In this document: one piece after another, positions 31,285-40,376 of the stretch | Layout: each line of letters starts with the position of its first letter | Numbering within the stretch: the first letter of the stretch is position 1 | Assembly (NCBI RefSeq): GCF_011398155.1 | Contig: NZ_AP021888.1 | Span: 2,020,001-2,084,000, forward strand | DNA: 64,000 nucleotides | Reading direction: 5' to 3' | Source: Thiosulfativibrio zosterae | GTDB taxonomy: Bacteria > Pseudomonadota > Gammaproteobacteria > Thiomicrospirales > Thiomicrospiraceae | Program-made: the position numbers and the translations under genes | Notes under the pieces: model-generated | What the model saw: only the letters and a program-made list of their open reading frames with translations | Told to the model about the DNA's origin: nothing | Database searches by the model: none

Positions 31285-31326
31285 GCCAAAAACTAACCAG
31301 GCCTGGTCATTTTTGGCGTTTTTTTG
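31285..31326. terminator. Bidirectional terminator containing palindromic repeat copy 7
   Basis: Stem GCCAAAAA / TTTTTGGC with the exact core ACCAGGCCTGGT (31296-31307) at the apex, followed by a run of seven T on the plus strand and preceded by A-rich sequence. It lies between two convergent genes (thioesterase and GGDEF-EAL). Confidence 0.75.
31296..31307. repeat. Palindromic repeat copy 7 (exact)
   Basis: ACCAGGCCTGGT at the apex of the terminator-like hairpin after the GGDEF-EAL gene. Confidence 0.95.
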
Positions 31327-31352
31327 GGCAAAGAAAGAGGTTAAAAATTGCT

Positions 31353-34300
31353 TTAAGAAAAGGCTAAGGGATTGGTAAAGTGATTGAACTGTTCAATGGA
31401 CATAGGTTTTGAAACGATGTAACCTTGAATTTCATCGCAACGACATTCCACTAATTTATCCAGTTGAGCTTGGGATTCCACCCCCTCAGCAATCACCCGA
31501 ATATCCATGGCGTGCAACGCCGAAATAACGGCTTTTACCAGATTATAGTCGCGTTTATCTGAGTCGATGTTACGAATAAAAGAGATATCGAGTTTTACCA
31601 CATCAAAGGGTAGGTTTTTCAGTAACGCCAACGAAGAATGTCCGGTACCAAAGTCATCCATATGCACTTCTAGCCCCAAAGACTGCATGCGTTCAACTGA
31701 GTTTTGAATGCTTTTCAAATTATTCATGAAAGCACTTTCGGTAATTTCTATCCCCAAATAATGGGGGTCGACATCCGAGGTGTTTAACAAATTAGCCAAG
31801 TTATCAACAAAATTGGGGTCTAACAATTGAATGGGCGACACATTCACTGAAATGCGCGTTAAGGGTTTGCCTTGTGCTTGCCAAGTTTTGAGCTGCGCTA
31901 AAGCCGACTCTAATACCCAAAAACCCACTTTTATAATCAGACCAGAACTTTCCAGTGCTGGCACAAACTGGTCTGGCGAACGCAAAGCACCATCGTAATT
32001 CCAGCGTAACAAGGCTTCATAACCAATCACCTGATGACTCTCTATGGCCATTTGTGGCTGATAATAGACTTCAAAATCTTGCTTCTCAAAGGCGCTATAC
32101 ACTTCTGAGTCGAGGGTAAAGGCCTGAAGGGTTTGCACACCCATTTGCGGTTGATACAAGGCGATATGATTCGTTGGCATTTTTTTGGCTTGATACATGG
32201 CGGTATCTGCCAAGCTGAGTAGTAAACCCGTATCGGTTGCATCTTCTGGAAAGCGCGCAATCCCGATACTGGGTGAAATATGCAACTCATGTTTACTCAA
32301 AACAAACGCTGGCGCAAAACAATCTACGATCTTCTGGGCAAGGGCTAACAACTCCGCATCTGAATTCACACCTTCTACAATCAGGGTAAACTCATCGCCC
32401 CCCATACGCGCTAACACATCAGAGGCGCGCACTTGATTTTGAATGCGCTGAGAAGTTTGGATGAGTAATTCGTCACCCACATGATGACCTAGGGTGTCAT
32501 TGACACTTTTAAACTTATTCAAATCTAAAAACATGATGGCAAAAGGGGTTTTATTGCGTTTGGCACGGGCATAGACTTGCGCCAATTGCATATCAAAATA
32601 ACTGCGATTAGGCAGCCCTGTTAGAGCATCATAATAGGCCATTTTTTCAATACGCACTTGCGCTTCGTGCAAGTCGGTGATGTCGTGAATCATTAACAAA
32701 AAGGCTGGCTCACCTTGCCACTCGGTTTTAGAAACCGTCAACTCGGCTTTGCCAGGTGTTTTGTTGGGGCGCAGAATATCCAGCTCAATTTTCTCTTCTG
32801 CCGAGCTGATGGGGATACCAAAACTATTGCCTAATAAAAGGTCTAAAGAACGGTTTAATAATTTTGCTGCTGCGGGATTGGCAAACTGGATAACCCCAGA
32901 GGCATTAATCACCATAATGCCCGACTGATTTTTTTCGACCACGGTGGAAAAATAGGTTTGCGTTTGTTGCATGGCTTTTTGGCTTTCTACCACCGCAGTC
33001 ACATCTATGGCAGAGCCTACATAGCCGGTAATCTCGCCTCTTCCATCATATTCTTTAAAAATATCACACTTTAACTCAAGCCTTGCGCCGCTGGATTTAT
33101 GGCGCCAAAAAAGCGTAACCGACAACTGTGAATCTTGTGATAACTCAAATTCTCTTAAGCGCATATTCAACTCAAGTTGATCAGCGTCTTGATCCAATAA
33201 CTGGGCAAAGGGTAATTTTTTAAACGCCTGAACCGGCCAACCGACCAGCTCGGCACCAAACTCATTCATCATGGTCACTTTGAAAGAACCATCCAGTTCA
33301 AAAATAACCGCATTCACCACCGCTAAATACTTCTCAGCCTGCTCTTTAGCACTGCTTAATTCATTGCGTATGGCTCGCGCTTCGCTCACATTTGAAATCA
33401 TGGCTGACACAAAAACTTGCTGATTAAGCTCAAAACTGGATATGGATAGACTCACCCAAATTTTAGAGCCTTTTTTGGTTAAGGCCTCCATTTCTTGAGT
33501 AGTGCCCAGCACTGGCCCCTTTTTGGTGATTAAAAACCGTTCAAACCCTTCTACAGCCTTGCTACGGTTTTCCATAGGCACCAGCGTACGGTGCAAATCT
33601 ATGCCAAATAAGCCGCCCGGTTCGTAGCCAAAAATTTTATGAGCAGCCGGATTGGCAAATTCAATCAAGCCTTTGACATTCATAATCACAATACCTTCTA
33701 GGGCTGTTTGCGTCAGCTGTTTAAATTGCTTTTGAGAAAACTCGCTTGAAATCAAGGCATCTTTAAGTTCTTGCGTTAAAGCACTTCTGGCTTTTTCTGA
33801 ATTAGAAAAGGCTTGACCAACCAGGGTTAATCGACGATTTTGACTGTGCAATATGCCTAAAAAGGCCATTAACAGACCAAGCATGATTAAACCCACCACA
33901 CTTTCTAGACGATGTTTTTCCCACAACACTTTTAAAGACAAGGGCTCTATAAGTCTGACAAAAGGGGGAATATTTAATGATTCCATTAAACGACGCACTT
34001 TTTCGTAATTGGCAAGTGTTGTCCAAGATAAATACCCCAAACTGCCCGGCATTTCGATATTGGGCATCAACAGTAAGGTTGCGGCAATTTGGTCTTTTAA
34101 ATTAATCGGCACATTCGGCATGGCCATCAAAGCCCATTCAGGATACAGCTCGGTACTTAACAAAAACGGAAAAGTTTGTTTGCAATCCAAAGCACACTCA
34201 CTGTCTAGCGGTTTTTTTGGCGCCAAAATGGTCAGCTCATTTAGGTTTAACTGGCCTTGTGTTGCCAACTGTTCTAAAACGCCCGTTCTCACCACACCCA

Positions 34301-34916
34301 CATCTGCTAAACCAGACAAAACCGCAAACACCACGCCCTCATGAGTATGGTAATAATGCAATTTTTGCAACTCATTAAAATTAACGCCTTGCTGAGCAAA
34401 CTCACTTTCTGCGAAAATTTTGCCACCCGCAGACCTAGCGTTGACAAGGCCAATTCGCAGATTAGCGGTTTGACTCAGGTCTGTTAGCTGGGTATTTTCT
34501 GAACGCCTAAAAATAACACTGCCCATTTGGCTGAAGCTAACAGAGCCAAAATGTCTTTTAAGGGTCAAAACCCCTGAGAGTTGATATTCATAAGAAAGCT
34601 GCAAATACTGCAATGGATTGGTAATAAGGAAGGTAATTTGTTGCTTTTCAACCGCTTCGTTGATTTCAGAAAAGTTTAACGGCAAGAGTTCAAATCGATG
34701 CTCGGGGCGTTTTTGTTGCAGATAGGCCAACATAGGTTGCCAATCGGTGCGCGCTTGGGCTTTACCATTAAAGGCCAAAACGCCTATCACAACATTATCT
34801 GCCCAAGCAAGCGGCACAGGCGCTATACACAACAGAATGACGCTCAGCGCCAAGAACTGCTTAACCAGTTTTGCCTTTAGCCAGGGCGTCCAACGGGCAT
34901 TGAGTGAGCGCGTCAT
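31353..34916 (-). CDS. PhnD-like sensor / PAS / GGDEF-EAL bifunctional c-di-GMP protein
   Basis: 1187 residues. A signal peptide (about 15-40) leads to a periplasmic PhnD-like solute-binding domain (about 40-335, starting NVVIGVLAFNGKAQARTDW). A membrane helix (about 345-365) is followed by three PAS modules, then a GGDEF domain with intact ARMGGDEF preceded by the I-site RASD at the expected five-residue distance, and an EAL domain with YEALLRW, MDDFGTGHSSL and AEGVES. Both catalytic domains look complete, so synthesis and breakdown of c-di-GMP are both possible. Last gene of a five-gene operon, 8 bp after the KaiB-like gene. The periplasmic ligand is unknown. Confidence 0.93.
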   Translation of the reverse strand: MTRSLNARWTPWLKAKLVKQFLALSVILLCIAPVPLAWADNVVIGVLAFNGKAQARTDWQPMLAYLQQKRPEHRFELLPLNFSEINEAVEKQQITFLITNPLQYLQLSYEYQLSGVLTLKRHFGSVSFSQMGSVIFRRSENTQLTDLSQTANLRIGLVNARSAGGKIFAESEFAQQGVNFNELQKLHYYHTHEGVVFAVLSGLADVGVVRTGVLEQLATQGQLNLNELTILAPKKPLDSECALDCKQTFPFLLSTELYPEWALMAMPNVPINLKDQIAATLLLMPNIEMPGSLGYLSWTTLANYEKVRRLMESLNIPPFVRLIEPLSLKVLWEKHRLESVVGLIMLGLLMAFLGILHSQNRRLTLVGQAFSNSEKARSALTQELKDALISSEFSQKQFKQLTQTALEGIVIMNVKGLIEFANPAAHKIFGYEPGGLFGIDLHRTLVPMENRSKAVEGFERFLITKKGPVLGTTQEMEALTKKGSKIWVSLSISSFELNQQVFVSAMISNVSEARAIRNELSSAKEQAEKYLAVVNAVIFELDGSFKVTMMNEFGAELVGWPVQAFKKLPFAQLLDQDADQLELNMRLREFELSQDSQLSVTLFWRHKSSGARLELKCDIFKEYDGRGEITGYVGSAIDVTAVVESQKAMQQTQTYFSTVVEKNQSGIMVINASGVIQFANPAAAKLLNRSLDLLLGNSFGIPISSAEEKIELDILRPNKTPGKAELTVSKTEWQGEPAFLLMIHDITDLHEAQVRIEKMAYYDALTGLPNRSYFDMQLAQVYARAKRNKTPFAIMFLDLNKFKSVNDTLGHHVGDELLIQTSQRIQNQVRASDVLARMGGDEFTLIVEGVNSDAELLALAQKIVDCFAPAFVLSKHELHISPSIGIARFPEDATDTGLLLSLADTAMYQAKKMPTNHIALYQPQMGVQTLQAFTLDSEVYSAFEKQDFEVYYQPQMAIESHQVIGYEALLRWNYDGALRSPDQFVPALESSGLIIKVGFWVLESALAQLKTWQAQGKPLTRISVNVSPIQLLDPNFVDNLANLLNTSDVDPHYLGIEITESAFMNNLKSIQNSVERMQSLGLEVHMDDFGTGHSSLALLKNLPFDVVKLDISFIRNIDSDKRDYNLVKAVISALHAMDIRVIAEGVESQAQLDKLVECRCDEIQGYIVSKPMSIEQFNHFTNPLAFS

Positions 34917-34924
34917 TAAATGGC

Positions 34925-35182
34925 TTATTTAGTCAGCTGTAAAACAATATCATTGAGTTTTGTAAGGTCAATAATCAGTTTTTTTACTGGCTCTGGAAGG
35001 TTTCTGATGAGCGTTGGCGTTGCGAAAATATTATTTTCTGCCGCAATCTCTGGTTTTTCCATGACATCAATCAACTCTAAATCCCATGGTTCGATCATAT
35101 TGGCTTGCAAACTTTCTTTAAAAGCCGCAATTTTGCTTTCGCTGGACTTATTAGCCACATAAAACAGTCTAAATTTATACAT
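34925..35182 (-). CDS. KaiB-like thioredoxin-fold protein
   Basis: 85 residues from ATG 35182, which has GGGAG seven bases upstream; a longer frame starts at 35206 but overlaps the receiver stop. The sequence matches KaiB along its whole length: N-terminal RLFYVAN strand, ELIDVMEKPEIAAENNIFATPTL (KaiB: VIDV..NP..A...ILATPTL) and LPEPVKKLIIDL. In cyanobacteria KaiB is a clock protein that binds KaiC and competes with the KaiB-like domain of SasA; no kaiA or kaiC occurs in this window. The neighbouring histidine kinase lacks a KaiB-like domain. Its context, between a receiver and a GGDEF-EAL gene, suggests a role in signalling, inferred only from position. Confidence 0.85.
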   Translation of the reverse strand: MYKFRLFYVANKSSESKIAAFKESLQANMIEPWDLELIDVMEKPEIAAENNIFATPTLIRNLPEPVKKLIIDLTKLNDIVLQLTK

Positions 35183-35205
35183 AATCACTCCCGGCATTTC
35201 AAGCA

Positions 35206-35568
35206 TTATAAATAGGCTGAAACGATTTCGTTAATTTGGTCTAAGGTAATGGGTTTTGCCGCCAATTGAAACTCAATGCCATCATCTCTGACTTGTTCTA
35301 GCTCTTTGGTAAATTCTTTTGCAAAAGCCGTTACCACATAAACCGGCACATCTGGATAGAGGGCTCTTAAGGCTCTTAGGGTTTCGACCCCGTTCATTTT
35401 GGGCATTTTTAAATCTAAAAACACCAGCGCTGGTGGCCAACCTTGAACCATCTTCATGGCTTCAACACCATTTTCAGCCAGTTTTAGATTAAGCTCAGCA
35501 ATTCCCTCTAACGCTAATTCAAACGAATCTCTAATAGACTGTTCATCATCCACCACTAAAACATTCAT
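35206..35568 (-). CDS. Single-domain response regulator (CheY-like receiver)
   Basis: 120 residues consisting of a receiver alone: acidic pair in VVDDEQ, phospho-Asp52 in LVFLDLKMPKMNG, Thr in VVTAFAKEF and Lys in AAKPIT. With no output domain it must act by protein contact. It has a good ribosome-binding site (GAGGAAAAG) and lies between the histidine kinase and the KaiB-like gene, so the kinase is its likely phosphodonor. Confidence 0.92.
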   Translation of the reverse strand: MNVLVVDDEQSIRDSFELALEGIAELNLKLAENGVEAMKMVQGWPPALVFLDLKMPKMNGVETLRALRALYPDVPVYVVTAFAKEFTKELEQVRDDGIEFQLAAKPITLDQINEIVSAYL

Positions 35569-35627
35569 TCTCTTTTCCTCACCATTCTATAAAGACTTTG
35601 CCCTTAGGCAAAGGTTACTTAAATTAT

Positions 35628-37130
35628 TCAGGCTGCTTGGCATTGCAAAATCATTTGAAAACAGGCACCTTCATGCGTTGGTGACACCAACAAACGCCCA
35701 TGCATATCGGCCATTAATTGGGTCGAAACGGCCAACCCCAATCCGGTTCCTTTGCCCACTTCTTTAGTGGTGAAAAACGGATCAAAAATTTTAGACTTAA
35801 TGGCATCCGGAATGCCACATCCGTTATCACAAATCTCTAAAACCAATTCACTCTCTTGAACAGCGATTCTAAAGGTAATTTTAGGATGCTCCAAAGCTGG
35901 CATTTCATTAAGGGCGTCACGGGCATTAACCACTAAATTCAAGACCACCTGCTCTAGTTTATTGGGTTCTCCAAATACTTGGGGCAACTCCATGGGGGCA
36001 TCGACTTCGGTTTGAATATTAAAGCGTTTTAAATCTGGGTGAACTAAATCAAGCACCAGGGTTAAAACTGGCAGTATATCAAAATAGGTGTTTTCGGTGG
36101 TTTCTTGTCGTCCAAACTGCAACATGTTTTTCACAATCTTTTGCAGTCTAGCCAATTCTACTTCAGCTTTTATGAGAATATTTTTGCTTTTTGAATCCTT
36201 ATCACTCATGGCCTTTTCTACATAGGTCACATAATTCAAAACGCCCATTAAAGGATTGTTCAACTCGTGCGCCACGCCCCCAACCAAAACCCCTAAAGAA
36301 GACATTTTTTCGGTCTTCATAAGTTCTACTTGCGTTCTTTTAATTTGCTGTAACAAAGATTCTGCCGCCAACTTAGCTTTTTCGTTTTCGGCTGCCAAAC
36401 TAGAATATTTTTCAATAGACACCATATTGTCAGCCAAACTGACACGCATTTTTTCTAAGCTGTCAGCCAAGCCACTGAGCTCAACGGTTGACACAGGGCG
36501 CACAGGTGCTCCTAATTCCCCTCGACCAAACCTACGAGCATCTGCGGCCAACTGTGCAATGGGTTGACGAATATAGTGCTTCACCCAAAACAATAATCCA
36601 ATCGGAATAAACCAACCAAACAATAAACCTGCCCACAGCGTATTGCTGTAAAACGCGCTGGTTGCCCTTTCTTGGTCTTCTATGGTTTTTTGAAACAAGC
36701 GTGTATGCGCCAGTAAGCGCTGATTAATGGCCAGTAAATTGGTGCTGTTATGTAATTTAGCGGCATATGAACTGTCATTTTGCCCAAAGCTCAACTCTGC
36801 CGCTTCTTTTAAGTCGATAATGAGTAAACGAATCATGACTAGACTGGCATATCCCTCTACTTGCGAATATTTTGAAACTAAATTTTCCGCCTGACTCCAC
36901 TTACTAAACCACTGCTGTTTGGAACGCTCACTTTTGGTTACGGTATATTCAGCCGTTAAAAATGTCAGGTCGGTGGCATGCTCTCTTAATTCATCAGAAA
37001 AATGACTTAACTCAGCAAACTTTAATTGTTGATTCCATTGCCAGCTGCCAACCGCAACCAGTAACAGGGTTAAAACCGAGGCACTGAACATTAAAGTCAT
37101 GATTAAAGATCGGATACTATGCAGTTTCAT
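35628..37130 (-). CDS. Membrane histidine kinase (HAMP-HisKA-HATPase)
   Basis: 500 residues from ATG 37130 (GGAG seven bases upstream; an in-frame TTG one codon earlier is less likely). TM1 (about 10-30) and TM2 (about 165-190) enclose a helical periplasmic sensor of about 135 residues. A HAMP domain ([20 protein letters not shown]) and a coiled coil lead to HisKA with His288 in [13 protein letters not shown] and a HATPase with [10 protein letters not shown] and [10 protein letters not shown]. It follows the solute-binding lipoprotein gene by a few bases, so that lipoprotein may be its periplasmic input. Confidence 0.92.
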   Translation of the reverse strand: MKLHSIRSLIMTLMFSASVLTLLLVAVGSWQWNQQLKFAELSHFSDELREHATDLTFLTAEYTVTKSERSKQQWFSKWSQAENLVSKYSQVEGYASLVMIRLLIIDLKEAAELSFGQNDSSYAAKLHNSTNLLAINQRLLAHTRLFQKTIEDQERATSAFYSNTLWAGLLFGWFIPIGLLFWVKHYIRQPIAQLAADARRFGRGELGAPVRPVSTVELSGLADSLEKMRVSLADNMVSIEKYSSLAAENEKAKLAAESLLQQIKRTQVELMKTEKMSSLGVLVGGVAHELNNPLMGVLNYVTYVEKAMSDKDSKSKNILIKAEVELARLQKIVKNMLQFGRQETTENTYFDILPVLTLVLDLVHPDLKRFNIQTEVDAPMELPQVFGEPNKLEQVVLNLVVNARDALNEMPALEHPKITFRIAVQESELVLEICDNGCGIPDAIKSKIFDPFFTTKEVGKGTGLGLAVSTQLMADMHGRLLVSPTHEGACFQMILQCQAA

Positions 37131-37134
37131 CAAG

Positions 37135-38133
37135 CTACTCCATCAACATCACAGCTTGAGGACGGATTTCGAGCAAATAACTCGAATTAATTAAACCCAA
37201 AGAATTAAAAACAGTGTCTGCGTTGATATAACCATCTTCTTTGAGCCAATTCACTTCTTGTTCTAGCGTGATTAACATGGCGTGCTCCAAGCTGACATTA
37301 AAATCTGCCAATCGCCAATAGGGCGTTAAATCTTCTGTTGACATATCTAAAGCTTGCGCCAAAATGCTTAAGGACTCTTCTGGGTTTAAACGCAAAAATT
37401 TCACCGCCTTTATCAAACCCTCTAACAACCCCTTAACCTGCTTAGGCGTTAAATCAGATGGCTTGCCACCCACTAATAAGTCATATTGAATATAGATGCC
37501 TGGAAAAGCCAAACTTTTGGTCTGCCCGGGCATCAGCGCCAAAGCTTGCGAAACATAAGGTTCTCGCATAGAAAAAGCATCAATTTCACCCGTCATTAAG
37601 GCATTCACCAAGTCATTCGCTGGCATAAATTTGCGGATAACTTGGTCATGCAGTTTTTCAGATGACTCTAAAACGGAGTGCATAAAGAAATGGACCGCTG
37701 AATATCGCTGAGTGCCGATGCTGTGTCCTGCCAAATCCTGCAAGGTCTGAATGCCCCTATCAGTTCTCACCACTAGACGATTAACATTCGATGAGCTATA
37801 AATTGAAGCGTAGGTGACGAGATTTTTGTTTTTTAAAGAGTTAAAAATGAAAGGCACATCTGAGGTACTGACAAAGTCACAGGCACTGGTTAACAAACAA
37901 TCGTTCATGGCGACTTTGCCCGATGGGAATACCTTAAAATCCACATCTAAACCCTGCTCTTTAAAAAAACCTTTCTTTTGCGCAATAAACATTAAACCGC
38001 TAGAAGGCTGTTTAGCGACTCCAACGGTCACGGGGGTATTGATTTTAATTTCGGTAGACTCGCGCTCACAACCCAAAAGGCTAATCCCTAAGAGAGGCAC
38101 TATTAAAAGTAACAATCCAAACTTGAGTTTCAT
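37135..38133 (-). CDS. NMT1/SsuA-type solute-binding lipoprotein
   Basis: 332 residues. A lipoprotein signal ends in L-L-G-C with Cys22 as acylation site. The rest resembles NMT1/nitrate-sulfonate-taurine type binding proteins: VGVAKQPSSGLMFIAQKKGFFKEQGLDVDF, LVVRTDRGIQTLQDLAGHSIGT and MTGEIDAFSMREPYV. No ABC permease or ATPase gene is nearby; the gene heads an operon of signalling proteins, so it may act as a sensory co-receptor rather than in transport (inference). The ligand is unknown. Confidence 0.85.
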   Translation of the reverse strand: MKLKFGLLLLIVPLLGISLLGCERESTEIKINTPVTVGVAKQPSSGLMFIAQKKGFFKEQGLDVDFKVFPSGKVAMNDCLLTSACDFVSTSDVPFIFNSLKNKNLVTYASIYSSSNVNRLVVRTDRGIQTLQDLAGHSIGTQRYSAVHFFMHSVLESSEKLHDQVIRKFMPANDLVNALMTGEIDAFSMREPYVSQALALMPGQTKSLAFPGIYIQYDLLVGGKPSDLTPKQVKGLLEGLIKAVKFLRLNPEESLSILAQALDMSTEDLTPYWRLADFNVSLEHAMLITLEQEVNWLKEDGYINADTVFNSLGLINSSYLLEIRPQAVMLME

Positions 38134-38163
38134 CTCACCCTACCTCTTATGTCTAATAGGTTT

Positions 38164-38193
38164 AGTATAAGTAGTTTTAAGCAATATGAACAA
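38164..38193 (-). promoter_or_regulatory. Candidate promoter of the KaiB signalling operon
   Basis: On the minus strand TTGTTC (38193-38188), an 18-bp spacer and TATACT (38169-38164), about 31 bp before the ATG of the lipoprotein gene. A modest sigma-70 match. Confidence 0.4.
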
Positions 38194-38249
38194 TCAAAAT
38201 ATTCGATATTTACCCTAATAAATTCAGCAGATTGTTGTAAAGAAGAAAA

Positions 38250-38326
<77 letters not shown>

Positions 38327-38453
38327 ATGTAGATAAGGTTGAAAACCTTAAGAGAATCTCTTGTAGAAAAGAGAGTGCGTATTATAAGTGTAAATTTAGT
38401 TTAATCAAGCGTTAAAACAACCCTCTTGTAAGAGCCATCTTTAAAACACTTAA

Positions 38454-38747
38454 TTAATGACCACCTTTGCAGGGCGTTGACACGGGCACTTGAGCACCCC
38501 ATTCTTCGGGAGAAAAGGTATGTAAAGCCAATGCATGAAACTGCGGCATTTGCTCGGCTAAGACTTGGTAAACTTTTTGATGGCGCTTAACCTTGCTCAA
38601 CCCCTGAAAAGCCTCACTGACCAGTGTCAATTTAAAATGAGATTCTGTGGCTGGACCTGAATGCATGTGACTTTCGTTATCCAATTGCATAAAGGCAACC
38701 GGAAAGTTTTGGGTAATTTGGGTTTCGATTTGTTGTTGTAAACTCAT
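38454..38747 (-). CDS. BolA-family protein
   Basis: 97 residues with the BolA fold signature: an N-terminal helix, the SHFKLTLVSEAFQGLSKVKRHQ block and LHALALHTFSPEEW-like end (QFHALALHTFSPEEWGA). BolA proteins work with monothiol glutaredoxins in iron-sulfur cluster handling and affect morphology and stress responses. The Cys near the C-terminus (PCKGGH) lies outside the conserved domain. It is divergent from the DsrE-like and ferredoxin genes; a role linked to the ferredoxin is possible but inferred only from position. Confidence 0.88.
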   Translation of the reverse strand: MSLQQQIETQITQNFPVAFMQLDNESHMHSGPATESHFKLTLVSEAFQGLSKVKRHQKVYQVLAEQMPQFHALALHTFSPEEWGAQVPVSTPCKGGH

Positions 38748-38847
38748 GGTTTCTCAATTTAAAAAAAGCTATCTGAAGCACTTTAGTGTGCAATAAACGC
38801 TATAATAATTTTTAAAACGACTCAAGTAAATGCAATCGGAGCGGATT

Positions 38848-39375
38848 ATGTCACTATTTAAATCTATTTCAATCCTTGGACTCAGCTTGGCTTTGCTGGC
38901 GCCAATGCAAACTTTCGCCAGCGGAGATGGCAGTACAGCAACTGCTGCTTATAAACTTAAACCGCTCCCAGAAATGCAAGACCCACCAAGCGAACGCTTT
39001 CCGGGAGATCCTGCTGAACACAAAGCGGTTTATATGTGGAATAAGTCTGATGAAGCTTATCAATTGGCCATTTTGAATTCAATTCAGGCAATGATTAAGC
39101 GCTATGGCGACAATGTTGAAATTGCCGTAGTGGTCATTGGCCCCGGCATCCATGCACTGGCAACCCATCCTAAACGCCCGGTTGACCCTTTGAGTTATGA
39201 GCGTATTGAAAGTTTTGCTAAAGATTACAAAGTCCGTTGGATTGCCTGCGGCAGCACCATGAATACCCTTCATTGGTCGGATACGGATATTCGCCCTTTT
39301 GCAGAATATGCCGATGTGGGTGCAGCGGCGCTGATGGAACTTCAAGAAGAAGGGTTTAAAGCAATTGTTTGGTAA
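38848..39375 (+). CDS. Exported DsrE-family-like protein
   Basis: 175 residues from ATG 38848, preceded by CGGAG six bases upstream; an upstream ATG (38830) lies before this site. A signal peptide (MSLFKSISILGLSLALLAPM, cleavage near TFA-SG) targets it to the periplasm. The domain resembles DsrE/DsrF-like proteins, with YGDNVEIAVVVIGPGIHAL and a single Cys in WIACGSTMNTLHW. DsrE-like proteins take part in sulfur transfer in sulfur oxidisers, so a periplasmic sulfur role is plausible but not shown. It overlaps no gene; the ferredoxin follows within 61 bp. Confidence 0.78.
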   Translation: MSLFKSISILGLSLALLAPMQTFASGDGSTATAAYKLKPLPEMQDPPSERFPGDPAEHKAVYMWNKSDEAYQLAILNSIQAMIKRYGDNVEIAVVVIGPGIHALATHPKRPVDPLSYERIESFAKDYKVRWIACGSTMNTLHWSDTDIRPFAEYADVGAAALMELQEEGFKAIVW

Positions 39376-39436
39376 ATTATTCAAATTTAATAAAACAGAA
39401 ACTCAAGTAAATGATTTAGATAATAAGGAAGGAAAG

Positions 39437-39688
39437 ATGCCTAAGATTACGGTTGTTGGCCAAGGTGAAGTCGAGTTTGATGGTCAATTTTCAATGCTAG
39501 AAGCGCTGGATGAAGCGGGATTTGATATGCCTTACAGTTGCCGTGGTGGTAACTGCGGCGCGTGTGAAGTGCGTTTATTGTCTGGCAATGTAGAACACAT
39601 TCAAGACACCGCCTACGAAACTCGTGGTAAAGACATTTTGACTTGCAGCGTGATTCCGCTGACCGATGTTGAAATAGAATTGATTTAA
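39437..39688 (+). CDS. Plant-type [2Fe-2S] ferredoxin
   Basis: 83 residues from ATG 39437, which has the strong AAGGAAGGAAAG site; a TTG-initiated frame 24 codons longer is less likely. The cluster ligands are SCRGGNCGACEVRLL (Cx4Cx2C) and a fourth Cys in DILTCSV, the plant/isc-independent Fdx pattern, with LDEAGFDMPYSC before. It is a soluble one-electron carrier whose partner is unknown. It follows the DsrE-like gene on the same strand and is closed by a terminator at 39705-39734. Confidence 0.93.
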   Translation: MPKITVVGQGEVEFDGQFSMLEALDEAGFDMPYSCRGGNCGACEVRLLSGNVEHIQDTAYETRGKDILTCSVIPLTDVEIELI

Positions 39689-39704
39689 GTTTTTTTCTTG
39701 GCAT

Positions 39705-39734
39705 TAAAAAAGCGGACTTAAAGTCCGCTTTTTT
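39705..39734 (+). terminator. Rho-independent terminator after the ferredoxin
   Basis: AAAAAAGCGGACTT / AAGTCCGCTTTTTT: a 7-bp GC-rich stem GCGGACT/AGTCCGC with A and T runs on its outer sides, so it could also serve recR on the opposite strand. Confidence 0.9.
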
Positions 39735-39756
39735 ATGGGTCAAAATGCACCAGCGA

Positions 39757-40350
39757 TTAAACGGTTTTACGCCCAGCAAAAGCCTGGCTTAAAGTACCGC
39801 TATCAATGTACTCCAACTCGCCGCCCATCGGAATCCCCTGCGCTAACCTTGACACCGCAACCCCAGCGTCTTTTGCCATTTGCTGAATATAGTGAGCCGT
39901 GGCTTCGCCTTCCACCGTGGGATTGGTTGCCAAAATCACCTCGGTAATTTCACCCTCAACCAAACGCGCTTTTAAGATATCCAGCCCCAAATCTTGCGGC
40001 CCGATGCCATCAATGGGCGACAAATGTCCCATCAACACAAAATAAACGCCTTTAAAAATGCCCGACTGTTCTATTACTGTGACATCTGTTGGATTTTCCA
40101 CCACGCACAATTCATGTTGCAAGCGTCTGGGCGAACTGCAAATACCACAAACTTCAGCTTCGGTTAAGTCGCGACATTTTGCACAATTACCCACTTTTTC
40201 AATGGCTTGTTGTAAAGCATAGGCGAGTTTGTCGCCCCCTTTGCGATTGCGCTCCAGCACATAATAAGCCATGCGCTGTGCCGACTTAGGACCTACGCCT
40301 GGCAAAATACGCAGGGCTTCAACCAAGCTATTAATCAACGGACTGGGCAT
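39757..40350 (-). CDS. recR: Recombination protein RecR
   Basis: 197 residues (E. coli 201). RecR works with RecO/RecF in loading RecA on gapped DNA. Helix-hairpin-helix [19 protein letters not shown], Cys4 zinc finger [16 protein letters not shown] and the Toprim domain with [17 protein letters not shown] and [15 protein letters not shown] are present. It follows ybaB on the same strand, the normal dnaX-ybaB-recR order. Confidence 0.97.
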   Translation of the reverse strand: MPSPLINSLVEALRILPGVGPKSAQRMAYYVLERNRKGGDKLAYALQQAIEKVGNCAKCRDLTEAEVCGICSSPRRLQHELCVVENPTDVTVIEQSGIFKGVYFVLMGHLSPIDGIGPQDLGLDILKARLVEGEITEVILATNPTVEGEATAHYIQQMAKDAGVAVSRLAQGIPMGGELEYIDSGTLSQAFAGRKTV

Positions 40351-40376
40351 GGAAAATTCCTAGGGTATCAAATGGG

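Noticed and set aside
34925-35182. A complete circadian-clock locus
   Set aside because: Only a KaiB-like protein is present; kaiA and kaiC are not in the window, so no clock can be claimed.
37135-38133. An ABC-type nitrate/sulfonate import system
   Set aside because: Only the binding protein is present; no permease or ATPase gene lies nearby, and the neighbours are signalling genes.
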